A stretch of DNA of 64,000 nt from Trachythela sp. YZ-2020 (Eukaryota > Cnidaria > Anthozoa > Malacalcyonacea > Clavulariidae): positions 4,698,001 to 4,762,000 of the forward strand of contig JADLSH010000199.1 in NCBI GenBank assembly GCA_016169945.1, given 5' to 3'. This document shows, one piece after another, positions 1 through 13,100 of the stretch. The position numbers and the translations under genes were made by a program. The notes beneath the pieces were generated by a model. The model worked only from the letters and a program-made list of their open reading frames with translations, ran no database searches and had not been told where the DNA came from. Each line of letters starts with the position of its first letter. Position 1 is the stretch's first letter.

Positions 1-188
1 GGCCAATTAAGTTGTTGACAAAATTTAATATTACAAAGGTGTTGACAACAACCTTGCTACGGCTCTGTCGCACTGACAACCTTACTTCAGGTCTGTAAAC
101 AAGTTGCTATAAGTCTTTCACAACATCTGGAAGCAGGAAATGCGAACACATCACGACATAACATGCATCATAACAAGCGCATCATAAC
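1..188. other. Intronic or intergenic DNA without recognised features
   Basis: AT-rich sequence with no splice-consistent exon of either module type of the gene to the right. If the modular gene continues leftwards, this is part of the intron downstream of exon A5. I see no RNA gene or repeat in it. Confidence 0.4.
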
Positions 189-247
189 ATGCGGTTAGCG
201 CGCTGCCCCTTACCTCTGAGTTAAGCCGGCTATACAGCAGGTGGAGG
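189..247 (+). repeat. 5' fragment of a tRNA-like SINE
   Basis: The text matches the head of the SINE copies at 13545 and 38624 (GCGGTTAGCGCGCTG and GAGTTAAGCC, ending in a CAGCAGGT-type box). Only the head is present; the sequence then switches into another repeat. Confidence 0.6.
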
Positions 248-420
248 CAGTGTGACCAGATTTTGTCAGCGGTATTTACCAAATGACATGCTCAAATTTT
301 ACCAAATTGGATTATTTTTTACCAAACACGTGTTAAGCATGTGTTTTACCCTTTTTGGTAACAAAATGTGCATCAAACCATCAAAGAATAATTTAAGCAC
401 ACTTTCAAAAAGATCTTGTG
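248..420 (+). repeat. TTACCAAA-rich terminal-inverted-repeat element, left-end copy
   Basis: It begins CAGTGTGACCAGATTT and carries several TTTACCAAA motifs. From about 252 on it matches 9835-10017 closely, apart from a roughly 20-base gap. The right end of the other copy (10697-10712) is the inverse of this left end, so the pair defines a TIR element. This copy is truncated on its right. Confidence 0.65.
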
Positions 421-467
421 CGAAATGGTACGCACAATTTTTAATACTATAGTCTTGCATTATTTAC

Positions 468-497
468 CGAGTTGTATCCATTCGTTTAATCCATCTT
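468..497 (-). pseudogene. Exon A5, severed downstream part
   Basis: Read on the minus strand it gives D-G-L-N-E-W-I-Q-L followed by a split G codon and a GTAAAT donor. This is the expected end of an A-type exon (compare NEWIQI in A1 and NEWLQI in A2). The rest of the exon lies at 3604-3765, on the far side of a 3.1 kb retroelement. The splice phase (1) agrees with the other A exons. Confidence 0.7.
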
Positions 498-3400
498 GCT
501 GAATCGGGAGCACATAAACAATCAATCGAAGGCGAAGGAAATGCTAATAATACAACTAGATCTAGAATAACACAGCAGCGAAGTAAATTAAAAGGCTTCA
601 AGATATCTCATCTAAATATCAGAAGCTTAGTTAAAAATATAGATCAATTAAGGATATATAGTCATAACTGCAAGTTTGATATAATATGTTTAAGTGAAAC
701 AATGTTAGACGACACAGTACAAGATTATGAAGTAAATCTTAATGGGTACGAAATTATTCGTAAAGATAGAAATCGAAAAGGCGGGGGTGTTGCGATCTAC
801 ATCAGAAATTGTATAAGCTATAAATTACGGCCAGACTTAGATCATGAAAATCTGGAGTCAATCACAGTTGAAATCTTCAAGCCAAAAGCGAAGTCGTTTT
901 TAATCAATACGTGGTATAGACCCCCGGGTACAAGTCTCGATTTGTTTAGCGATTATGAGGAGTGTATTACAAAAATAGATTCTGAAAATAAGGAAGCTAT
1001 CACAATTGGTGATTTCAACTGTGACTGGAATAATCTTAGAGAAAGTACGATTTCACCTCAGACAAAAAGAATTGTTGATCTTGCTCAAACATTTCAGTAC
1101 GAACAATTAATTAAGGAACCAACGAGAATAACTGAAACCTCAAGTACGTTAATTGACTTGGCATTCAGCAACAAGCCAGAACTGATTATTGACTCGGGCG
1201 TGGAACACATAGGAATAAGTGATCACAGCATGATTTATGTCTGCCGAAAAGTCTCAATTCCCCGAAAAGAGCCAAAAATTGTCAACACAAGACAGTATAA
1301 ATACTTCGAAATTAATGCTTTTAGATCTGATTTAAACGAAATCCTCCAAACACAACCAAACCTTACAAACCCAAATATTCTTTGGGAAGAATGGAAATCA
1401 AAATTCTTGGCGGTTGCTGATTTACATGCGCCACCAATAACACGGAAAGTTAGAAGTGAGTATGCTCCTTGGATTACAGATAACATCAAGAAAAGTATGC
1501 AAAATAGAGATTATCTTAAGAAAAGAGCCGTAAAATCAGGCTCAAAGAATGTGCACGAAGCGTATAAAAGAGCAAGAAATGAAGTTAACAAGATCGTTAA
1601 AAACACGAAAACTAAATACTATATGAGTGCCTTGAGTGAAAATAATCAAAGCCCTAAAACAATGTGGAACACAATTAAGACATTGACAAACAAAAATTCC
1701 AAAACTACTAACATTACTGTGATTCACGTTCAGAGTGATCTCTCTGTTACTGAGCCTAAACATATTGCTGATGCCTTTAATACATTTTTCAATAATATCG
1801 GGCCTCAATTGGCTGATGCTCTACCTGCAACTAACATAAAAGCAGAATCTTATATTACCTCTGTGAATTCCTCTTTTGAAATTCGGACCGTTTCAATCGA
1901 GGAAGTATTTAATTTACTTTCAACTATAAGAGTTTCTAAGGCAACAGGTCATGACAAAATTTCACCGAAATTGTTGAAAGACTCTGCAGATATCATAGCT
2001 CCATCCTTGGTTAATATCTTTAACCAATCTATTAGAACTGGTATCTTTCCTGAAGATATGAAAACTGCAGTGATCTCACCTATATTTAAATCGGGAGACA
2101 AGACTGAGTGCACTAATTATAGACCTATTTCAATACTCTCGGCAATTTCCAAAATTTTTGAGAAACTTATTTCAACGCAGTTGTCTGATTATCTGGAGTC
2201 CAATGAGATACTCACAAGTGAACAAGCAGGTTTCCGAAAGAATCACTCAACACAATCATCGCTCCTTCAAGCTACCAACAAATGGTTAATTAATATGGAC
2301 AATGGATGCTTGAATGGTGTAATATTTTTGGACCTGAAGAAAGCTTTTGATTGTGTTGATCATGATATACTTCTCAGTAAATTACACCTGTATGGGGCTA
2401 GCCCTAGTACCTTAAAATGGTTTAAGTCGTATTTGTCCAATAGAACACAAATGTGTAAAATAGAACGAACCATGTCAAGTAGACGTACCATAAGATGCGG
2501 ATTATAAGATGTTATTTTTAGTTTATATAAACGATCTCCCGAGGTGTCTCTCGCATTCGAATACTGCTATGTTCGCTGACGACACAAATTTAACGACAAG
2601 TGGTAAATCAAGTGATGAAGTCATAACTAAATTAAATGCAGACTTAGAAAGAGTTCATCAGTGGTTGCTGGACAACAGGTTAACTCTTAATAAAGAAAAA
2701 CAGAATACATGATAATAGCGTCTAGACAAAGACTAGCCAAAATTAAAAACGACCAAGAATTAAAAATTGGGGAAACCAATATTAATAGAGTAAAGTGTAC
2801 AAAAACCCTAGGTGTAATTGTTGACGAACAATTATCGTGGAAAAACCAGATCGAAAACATAGTTAATAAGGCTTCAAAAGGTATTGGAATGTTACGACGA
2901 ATGAAGAAATATATTCCTACACCAATTTTAGAAAACGTTTATAAAGCTATAGTATTGCCTTATTTTGACTATTGCAGTTTAGTTTGGGACAACTGTAGTG
3001 TTTACCTGCAAGAAAAATTACAGAAAATGCAAAATAGAGCAGCAAGAGTAATTACAGGGAAACCGTTCGATACAAGAATAAGCGATATGGTAACCGAACT
3101 TGGCTGGCAACAAATAGCTGAAAGAAGGAGATCTCATAAAATAACATTTATGCATAAAGTTAAAAACAAGCAACTCCCAGACAGCATATCTAGCATGTTT
3201 AATATTAATAGAAACGACAATTACAGCCTACGTAATAATTATGTTGATTTTGCTCTTCCAAAGCCTAAAACAAATTTCAAAAAAAAAAGCATAAGTTATT
3301 CAGCGGTAAGTCTGTGGAATAGCCTCCCGAAAGCCGCTAAAGCGAACGGCGTTTCTATTCAGCAAATAAAACAATTCTCTCGAGCTGATTATAATAATGA

Positions 3401-4040
3401 TGGGACGAAACGTGTGAACAGTGACTAGAACCTATTTTTTTATTTGTTTGTAAATAATTTGTCTATTCAGTTAGAATAGTATAATGCCTTTGTATATAGT
3501 TTTTTTTTATTGTAATTCGGTAACGGCCCCTTGGAAATCAGATGATATTAGATCTGAAGGGTTACCGTTCTCAAATAAGATTAAAAAAATAATAAAATAA
3601 TAACAGGCACCCAATGATCTCGTGAAAGTGGTCCACCGACTGGCGTTTTGCCATCTTGACATATTTCTTTGGATTTACAAAGTTGTTTGCCATCAGACTT
3701 GCAGTTTGAGATTGCTTGGTGATATGTGATTGTGCTTGCAACTGACTTTACTAAAATTCCAGTATCTGAAATCAAAGGTATGCACTGCTCTGTGTAAGAA
3801 TACTTTAAAGCATTATCTGAAAATATCATTAACATCTTAATTTCATTCAACAAAGCCTAAATGTGACGACTTTACAGCGTGGTTTTCAGACTGACGCTTG
3901 GACAAATGTTTTCAGACGGACGCTTGGGGTTATTGGTGTCCCAATTTGGGACAATTCCAGATGGCGACGAACACGAGTTGTTCGGACGTAGGTGAAAGCA
4001 AAGACAATAAATGTGGCCTGGATCTTCATATTAATAAGAG

Positions 4041-4104
<64 letters not shown>

Positions 4105-7100
4105 TGAGAGAATAATGAGAGAATAATGATTTTTCGCTTTTTATTTAAAACTAAGTCTAAGAAGAATAGTCAGATATAAGGCTCGGAAAGAAGCATTAGG
4201 CCAACGACAAGGTAATCTTTTTTTGTTTATGTATTTATCGGTTTGTTTAAAACTGCTGTTTTACTTTGCTTTGCATTTCATGCGAGTGCGGTTGATGTCA
4301 GTGTAGGTGTGAGTTTCTTAGATTACCCGATTTTACCTTTAAAATTTACGATTTAAAGCCTAAAGGAGAATTCGTTTAAAAATTGAATAATTTCAAGGCG
4401 AAGTTTATGGCAGGCGTATGAAGCGAAAACGCCGAAAAGCAGTTAAGTTGTATGAACATTCAAAAGGTTACCAAACGTCTAAGATTGAATTTTAGATCAA
4501 ATTGAAGTATATAAAATGTGCAATAACATATCTACATTATATGTTTCGAGGATTGAAAATTCTATAGTTAAAAGTATTAATCTATTAACTAAGTCATTTT
4601 GTCCAAAAAATATAAAACAAAAAATATAATATAGAAATGCGTTTTGAAGGATGTTTGATTTTTTGTCCTAATTTATAACGGCAAAAAAATCAAGGTGTGG
4701 TCGATGTATGAGCTTTATTTTATCAAACATTTCCTTCACAAAATTCCTATATAAGACCCACCACCCATGACCTTGTTGACTTGTTGACTTCAAACAAGAT
4801 ATGAACTACACAGCCGGAGTAACAATTCTGATTTTTGGAGTCGTTGTACCAAATAAGCTACATTATTCAATACGTGAGGAAGTCCAGAGTACGTCGTGAT
4901 GTGAATTCAAAGAATACTTCAAATTATGCTCCAAGCAAACCTTAAGCCAATAAGCCTGGTTCACACTGGCAATTTTGTCGCCGATTATTCTCCTCCTGAC
5001 GCACGCGAATGACGGAATGAGTGGACTCACGAACAAAGGTACGTGACCATTATGGGATCGGTTTAACAAAGGCATACGTTGATATGTCATTCGCTTAATC
5101 ACATCGATCAGGAAGAGAAAAATCGCCGACAAAATTGCTCGTGTGAACCAGGCTTTAGCCTTGCTCTAAGTCCTTATTTTTCTGATAAGACGAATAGGGA
5201 CTTGGAGCAAGTCTAAGCAAACCAGAGCAAACTTCGCCTTTCATATTTCGAAATTTCGAAGTCGTGGGACCACCATGCCAAAAACACGCTGTTTCAAATA
5301 CACGCAGAAGTACAGAGTATGGAGCGATACAAAATCCGAGAAAAACTATACAATTCCGCGAAATACTTCTTAGGTTGCACATTCTATACAACGCCATGTT
5401 TGAATATGTGAAATCCTTGGTTGTGCAATCGATGAAAAGAAAACAGTAACGCCGGAATTTTAAGACGTTGATCCATTCCTCGGCCAGAGTAATAAGGCCC
5501 ATGGCCATGACATATTTTTCATTACTTAAGCAAATTTTCATATAACATGTACGTGCTAACTTAACTATAATGCTCTTTTAATCTTTTTCATACCTGTAGG
5601 TTTATCCTTGCAACAAAACAATTTCTTCCCTTTGTAACTAAGAGCAATTGTTTTCAACCCCCAAGAAGGTTTGGAGCCTAGTGCACTGTGAAGTTTGCAT
5701 GGGCGATGTGGATTATTTCCTGAAAGTATAAACACGAAAATGAAAATTAAACTGTTCAATCCAATGGTATATCTGTCTTCCTCACATTCATCATGCCACC
5801 TTTAATTTTCCTTACCAATCTGCATCCATTCGTTAGAGCTGTCAATTACAGGTACCCAGTGGTCACCAGAAATTACTCCACCGTATGGTGTTTTACCATC
5901 TTTGCATATTGTCTTGGAATTGCAAAGTTTCTTTCCATCTGCCTTACAGTTTGAAGTTGCCTGCTGATACGAGATTGTATTTGCAACTGACTTTACTGCG
6001 ATATCGTCATCTGAAATTGAATAATAAAAAAATATTAATTGAGAATATGTAGTTTTTAAAAAAAAAATTATTACTATCTTCCAAATATAATCCCGAGCCG
6101 GGCGATAGCCCGGGGAGAGGGCACTAATTCCGCTCGGACGGCTAGGAGAGTTAAAAGTCCATCAATTATCGCGGGCACATGGCTATGTTTCAAAGTTGAT
6201 CGGTGGTCATCTCACTGATCTCAAGAGTATAGCGGATTGTCAGGAGTGGAACGAGTGACATTTCAAAAACATGAAAAAATAATGATTTTTCGCTTTTTAT
6301 TTAAAACTAAGTCTAAGAAGAATAGTCAGATATAAGGCTCGGAAAGAAGCATTAGGCCAACGACAAGGTAATTTTTTGTTGTTTATGTATTTATCGGTTT
6401 GTTTAAAACTGCTGTTTTACTTTGCTTTGCATTTCATGCGAGTGCGGTTGATGTCAGTCAGTAGGTGTGAGTTTCTTAGATTACCCGATTTTACCTTTAA
6501 AATTTACGATTTAAAGCCTAAAGGAGAATTCGTTTAAAAATTGAATAATTTCAAGGCGAAGTTTATGGCAAAGCGTATGAAGCGAAAACGCCGAAAAGCA
6601 GTAATATAAAATGTGTAATAACATATCTACATTATATGTTTCGAGGATTGAAAAGTCTATAGTTAAAAGTATTAATCTTTAATTAAGTCATTTTGTCCAA
6701 AAAATATAAAACAAAAAATATATAATTTCGCTACAGCGATATACCATATCTCGCTAAGCTGTCAGCTCAGCATTAACACTTCATGTTAAAAGACGTAAAA
6801 TAGAAATGCGTTTTGAAGGATGTTTGATTTTTTGTCCTAATTTATAACGGCAAAAATCAAGGTGTGGTCGATGTATGAGCTTGATTTTATCAAATATTTC
6901 ATTCACAAAATTCCTATATAAGAGCCACCACCCATGACCTTTTGACTTGTTGTACTTCAAACAAGATATGAACTACAGAGTCGGAGTAATAATTCTGATT
7001 TTCGGAGGAGTCGTACCAAATAAGCTACATTATTCAATACGTGAGGAAATCCAGAGTACGTCGTGATGTGAATTCAAAGAATACTTCAAATTATGCTCCA

Positions 7101-10100
7101 AGCAAACCTTAAGCCAATAAGCCTGGTTCACACTGGCAATTTTGTCGCCGATTATTCTCCTCCTGACGCATGCGAATGACGGAATGAGTGGACTCACGAA
7201 CAAAGGTACGTGACCATTATGGGATCGGTTTAACAAAGGCATACGTTGGAGCAAGTCTAAGCAAACCAGAGCAAACTTCGCCTTTCATATTTCGGACTTT
7301 CGAAGTCGTGGGACCACCATGCCAAAAACACGATGTTTCAAATACACGAAGAAGTACAGAGTATGGAGCGATACAAAATCCGCCAAAAACTATACAATTC
7401 CGCGAAATACTTCTTAGGTTGCTCATTGTATACAACGCCATGTTTGAATATGTGAAATCCTTGGTTGTGCAATCGATAAAAAGAATGCAAATAGAAATGC
7501 GTTTTGAAGGATGTTTGATTTTTTGTCCTAATTTATAACGGCAAAAAATCAAGGTGTGGTCGATGTATGAGCTTGATTTTATCAAATATTTCATTCACAA
7601 AATTCCTATATATTCATATTTGTCCGAACCCCGCACTTATTTACATCGGAAATTTCACCACTGACACCACAAGTGTTACCTTTTAGTTTTATCTTTCTTT
7701 TGCAGCACAATAGATTTCCTTTAAAGTTGTAGGCAGTATTTTTCAGTCCCCAAGAAGGTTTGGTGCCTAATGTACTGTGAAGTATGCATGGACGATGTGG
7801 AGAATTTCCTAAATGTTGAAAAACGATTTTTAAAGAACTTGTCATGCTACTCAAATTACAAATAGGTTCGTTCAAAGTAATTTTTTCTTACCAATTTGCA
7901 GCCATTCGTTTAAGCTGTCCTTTACAGGTACCCAGTGATCACCCCGAAGTGGTCCGCTGTTCGGTGTTTTACCATCTTGACATATCTCTTTCGAGGTGCA
8001 GAGGTCTTTTCCGTCTGTCTGACAGTTTGTTAAGGCTTGTTGGTAAGAGATTCTATTTGAGACTACTTTTATAGCAATGCTAGCATCTAAAAGAAGATAA
8101 TTATGATTGCTAGCTAAAACAACTAACCTATTCTCGACTTTTAACGAGTATCCTTTCAACAAACACTTTCAACAAATATTCTTGTCACGTGTTATCCTGC
8201 ATGATAATCCTGTTTTTCACACCCCATTGATTAAATTTCTTTGGCAACAAAACAATTTCCTTCTCAGGGACTCGGTCAGGGATTCTGATTCTAAGCTGGA
8301 TTTGCTACCACTTCCAGTGGAGTTGTATAAATATTTCTTGAGTTGCAAATGGGAATTTCTGACGTTGTTAGTTTCAATTTATATTTCCAATTTAAACCAT
8401 ATTTCTACCATAATTCTACCGGTATTATAATCTTGACATAGAACATTTTTGCTCAACCGTGTGACATAATTAGCATTAGCATACTCTGCCCACCCGGGGG
8501 AGTAGATTTGTAATCTATTTATGTTTGAATAATTAATATCTTCTTGTCTTGCTATTGTCAACCATCTTGGGTAAATGTCTTTATTTTACAAACCGGAACG
8601 CATAATTATATGAAAAATAAATTACCACTGAAATGGGAATTGAAAAAGATCAGTTTCAGAAGTGCCTTGCCTTTCAGTAATTTGGAGGACAAATGCGGAA
8701 AATCAGCCACTACATTACTTAGTGAAGGGAAAAGATACTAATTTATAGAATGTCATAGAAAATTATTTTAGTGAGTGTGCGCCCATGCAATAACTAAAAA
8801 AGATTGATACTGAAAACCCATTCAATTAATACTTGTGTATTTTTTAGATGGAGTTGTAAAATATTCCTAGAAAAATCCCAGTTCATTTTGAAACCATGCA
8901 TGAGAACTATTTTTTAATCCCCAATTTAGGTTTAGTGCAAACTTTAGTATTGAATTAAATACCAATAGAGTTCTGATTTTCCTCTCGTCACAAGTCTTAC
9001 CTTTTATCTCTATTTTGCAGCAGAACAAATTTCCTTTAAAGCTGTGGGCACTGTTTCGAATACCCCAAGAAGGTTTGTAGCCTAGTGTACTGTGAAGTAT
9101 ACATGGACGATGTCCTGAATTTCCTAAATGTTGAAAAATGGTCACATTAACAAGCAATTGATTGTGGAAAAGCTTGTTAGGTCGCTAATACATTTGTTCA
9201 AAGTATTTTTTTCTTACCAATTTGCAGCCATTCGTTTAAGCTGTCCTTTACAGGCACCCAATGATCTCCAGAAAATGGTCCGCTGTTCGGTGTTTTACCA
9301 TCTTGACATATCTGTTTCGAGGTGCAGAGTTCTTCGCCGTCAGTTTGACAGTTTTTTAAGGCTTGCTGGTACGAGATTCTATTTGAGACTACTTTTATGG
9401 CAATGCTAGCATCTAAAAGAAGAGAATTATATTTGCTTGCCAAGTTTACGATTTCCGTCCGTGAATCTCACCACAAGTCTTACATTTTGTCTTTACTTTG
9501 CAGCAGAATAGATTTCCTTTAAAGCTGTGGGCACTATTTGTCAAACCCCAAGAAGGTTTTGCACCTAGTGCACTGTGAAGTTTGCATGGACGACGTCCAG
9601 AATTTCCTGAAAGAATAAACACAAAATAAAATATTAAACTGCCAAATATTGGGAAATACTGTACTGTACTATCTATCTATCTATCTATCTGAGACCTTTG
9701 TCAATTTTGTTGTAAAATGCTTAAGGCTTTTTCCGTCCACTGCAGAGTGGTAAATACAATAAAACTAAACTAAAAAGTAAAACTAAACTGTTCAATCCAA
9801 TAGACATGGTACTAGAAATACATGCATGTACTTGTCAGCGGTATTTACCAAATGACATGCTGAAATTTTACCAAATTGGATTATTTTTTACCAAATACGT
9901 GTTAAGCACGTGTTTTACCCTTTTTGGTAACTGAATGTGCATCAAACCATCATTCATCAAATAATAATTTAAGCACACTTTCAAACTCTTTTCGTGGCGT
10001 CCAAAAAAGATCTTGTTTAAAATAGTATTGTGAAGAATGCAAGGATAAGTACAAGATTAAAAAACTGATATGAAAATTCCTGATGAGCAATGATATATTT

Positions 10101-13100
10101 TGAATTTCGACAATAGTTTTATTATCTAATTATGTACCTTCGAGCTACCCGACATACTACTCATTTTAATGAAGTAAGTGTTTCGCATTTTTTCTATGTA
10201 GACGAAATGTAACCAAACGAGCTTGAATTTGACATCGACATACTTTGTAAAACGCAAAATTTTCCGTTTAATCACTTTCGCTTAACCATTTCGAAAATTC
10301 TGGCTTCAACTCCCACTCTGTCTTACTGTCCGATAGTACTGTCAGATTCAGTCATTGTCGTAACAAATGCTTTTAGCATAAATGCGATCACTGAATATGC
10401 ACATGTAAAAAAAACTGGATATACAAATTTCCAGCCAAGGCGATATACAGTAAGTGACCATAATTAACCCACAAATGACCTATTTTAGGTGCATGCCTGA
10501 AATTGGGAATTTCAGGCTGGACATCTGGGGGTAACTTTAAATTACGAGATATCGTCAGTGAAATGACAGCAAACTAAAGCAAACTAAATTTTACCAAAAA
10601 AGTACTAAATTTCTTTATTTTTGAGAAATTTTACCAAAACATTTTCAAAACACATTCAAAATTTAACAAATTTTACCAAAAGTAAACTAATTTACCAAAT
10701 CTGGTCATACTGAATTTACTGTAACCCCAAAAGTTATTGTAACATGAAGTACTGAATCGACCACTGTAACCATGGTAACACGCAACACTGTATAATTTCT
10801 TTTATTTTACAGCTTAAACGGCGAACCGAGGCTGCGTTTGAATATTTTGCATATTTTTAAATTAAAACTAGCCAATCATGCGATCGTAATTTTTAAAATT
10901 TTCAAACAATTATAACTGAACAATATAAATGTAAATTTCGGTTATAATTGTTTGAAAATTTAAAAAATTACGATCGCGTGATTGGCTAGTTTTAATTTTT
11001 AAAATATGCCAAAAATATGCAAACGCGGCCTCGGTCACAGATATCCGAGTGGAATTAGTACCCTCGCACGGCGCTTCGCGCCGGCTCGGGGATAATATAT
11101 GTCCTCACATTCAACCTGTCAACTTTTCCTTACCAATCTGTATCCATTCGTTAGAGCTGTCAATTACGGGTACCCAGTGGTCACCAGGAATTACTCCACT
11201 GTATGGTGTTTTACCATCTTTGCATATTGTCTTGGAATTGCAAAGTTCCTTTCCATCTGCCTTACAGTTTGAAGTTGCCTGCTGATACGAGATTGTCTCT
11301 TCAACCCACTTTATTACAATTGAATATTCAGCATCTGAAATTGAATATTAAGAATTGTTTTTCAAAAAGATTGTACCCCTATCAATGTTATTATCAAAAA
11401 TATCATTGTATGATCCTGCTTTGACGCACTGCAACAGGTTTGAGTTTTCAACAACAATGACAACTACAACACTGATACTGCATGAGATTAATAGAATAAT
11501 ATTTCCTTTTTTGGATTGAGTGAAAAATCGCAAAGTTGGACTTTCAATATTCAAAGATAATTCGTTAGCACATAACCATTGGTGTATATCATAAAGACTT
11601 TGATTCAAAGATATGCACGTCAAGAGTCTGCAAGCTTTTATGTGCATGGAACTAATAGATTAGAATCATCAGTAAAAAGATTATAAAATCCAAGGATTTT
11701 GCTGAATTACTAAAGTCATATATGTAAACAAGAAACAATAGAGGGTCTAGTACCGAACCTTGAGGAATACCAGTGTTAAGCATTTGTATATCAGAAGCAA
11801 CGTCACCAATTGAAACAAATTGTTTCCTATTACCCAAATAAGAGCAAAACCATTCTCCTGCAAGCCTTCTTATTCCATAATGTTCGAGCTTTTGTATTAA
11901 AATTTGATGATCAACTGTATCAAAAGCCTTACTAAGGTCAAGAAAAATACCACAACTGAATTGTTTATTTTCAATGGCTATTTGTATTTTAATTTATTTG
12001 TAATTTGCAATATTGCTTGAGTGGGTAGAATGATTTGAACGAAATCCAAACTGATTCTTATAAAGTATATCATATTTATTAAGATAATTTAATAATCTAG
12101 TATAAACGTTCATTGAAAATTGAAAGTAAAGATATTGGGCGCTAATTTGATAACTGAAATTTTCCGGTATTGTCTGCATATTTCCTCTGAACATGTTCTT
12201 TGAGAAAATTTGCCCACCTATAGGTTATAATACGTTCTTCTAAGATTGAGCAGTGCAGTGCCTTGCCAAAACTCAAGAGATTACCAACTCATTCGATTCA
12301 GTGTGAAATACTCAGTGTTGTATAACAGTATTTCAGGTCCGAGCAGTTTGTTCCTGCGACTGGCGGACTGGAGCTAGCTTACGTTTTAGCAGTATTTATA
12401 TTACAAGACAACAAGATGCCTTAGACCTCAGGACGAATTAAATGTCTTGGCAGTCTTGCCAACTTGTGTTAAGTTGATACGAGATGAACAATTGCCGGTT
12501 GGAAACTATACCAGAATGAAACGAAAAACATGCATATAAAATATTTCGATTTCACTGCCAACTAGAATAATTCTTTACTAAGTGCGTCCAGGTTTAGTCG
12601 TCTCGTATTTATATTAGACGAATTAAACGTCTTAGATGACTAAGGCTAATTTCCAGTACTTATATTGGACAAATAAGTCGTCTTACACGTTTAAGTTGTC
12701 TCAAGAAGATAAATAATACGTACGGCAATTTTCCGATATTGTTACAAAAAGTGTAAGTGAGACTGAATTAATTTTAATCCAGTCCTACCTAGGTCTGGAT
12801 AAAATCTACTTCACCAGTCATCCAGTGTCATTATGTGACCAGACTAAAGCGATATGATTGGCTAACTTCCTCATGCGTATGAGATGTAATAAGCATTCTT
12901 TGTGAGTCTAAATGTGAATGCATGCACGAATATATCATATATACTTTAGAGAACTGGCGATCATTGAATGCAAAAATAGCAAAGAAGTACATAAAGTATG
13001 CCATTTGTTTTGAAAATATCGCGCAACATTTGGAAAATGTGCATGCAATGATGCAAGTTGAGAGTGTAACAAAAAAAAAGCTTAGTGTTTACAATCTAGA

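Larger units (their letters stand above)
498..3603 (+). mobile_element. CR1/L2-type non-LTR retrotransposon inserted in exon A5
   Basis: It encodes, in order, an apurinic-type endonuclease, a reverse transcriptase and the usual C-terminal domain. It ends in a hairpin and an AATAAAATAATAA-like repeat instead of a simple poly(A). The 5' end is defined by the host exon and seems truncated, because no start codon precedes the endonuclease. The element lies antisense to the host gene. No long target-site duplication is evident, as is common for CR1/L2. It is dead: an internal deletion removes RT motif B and a frameshift follows. Confidence 0.85.

Noticed and set aside
3898..4107. Open frame with repeated RACV residues
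   Set aside because: It is the translation of the (TGCG)n microsatellite.
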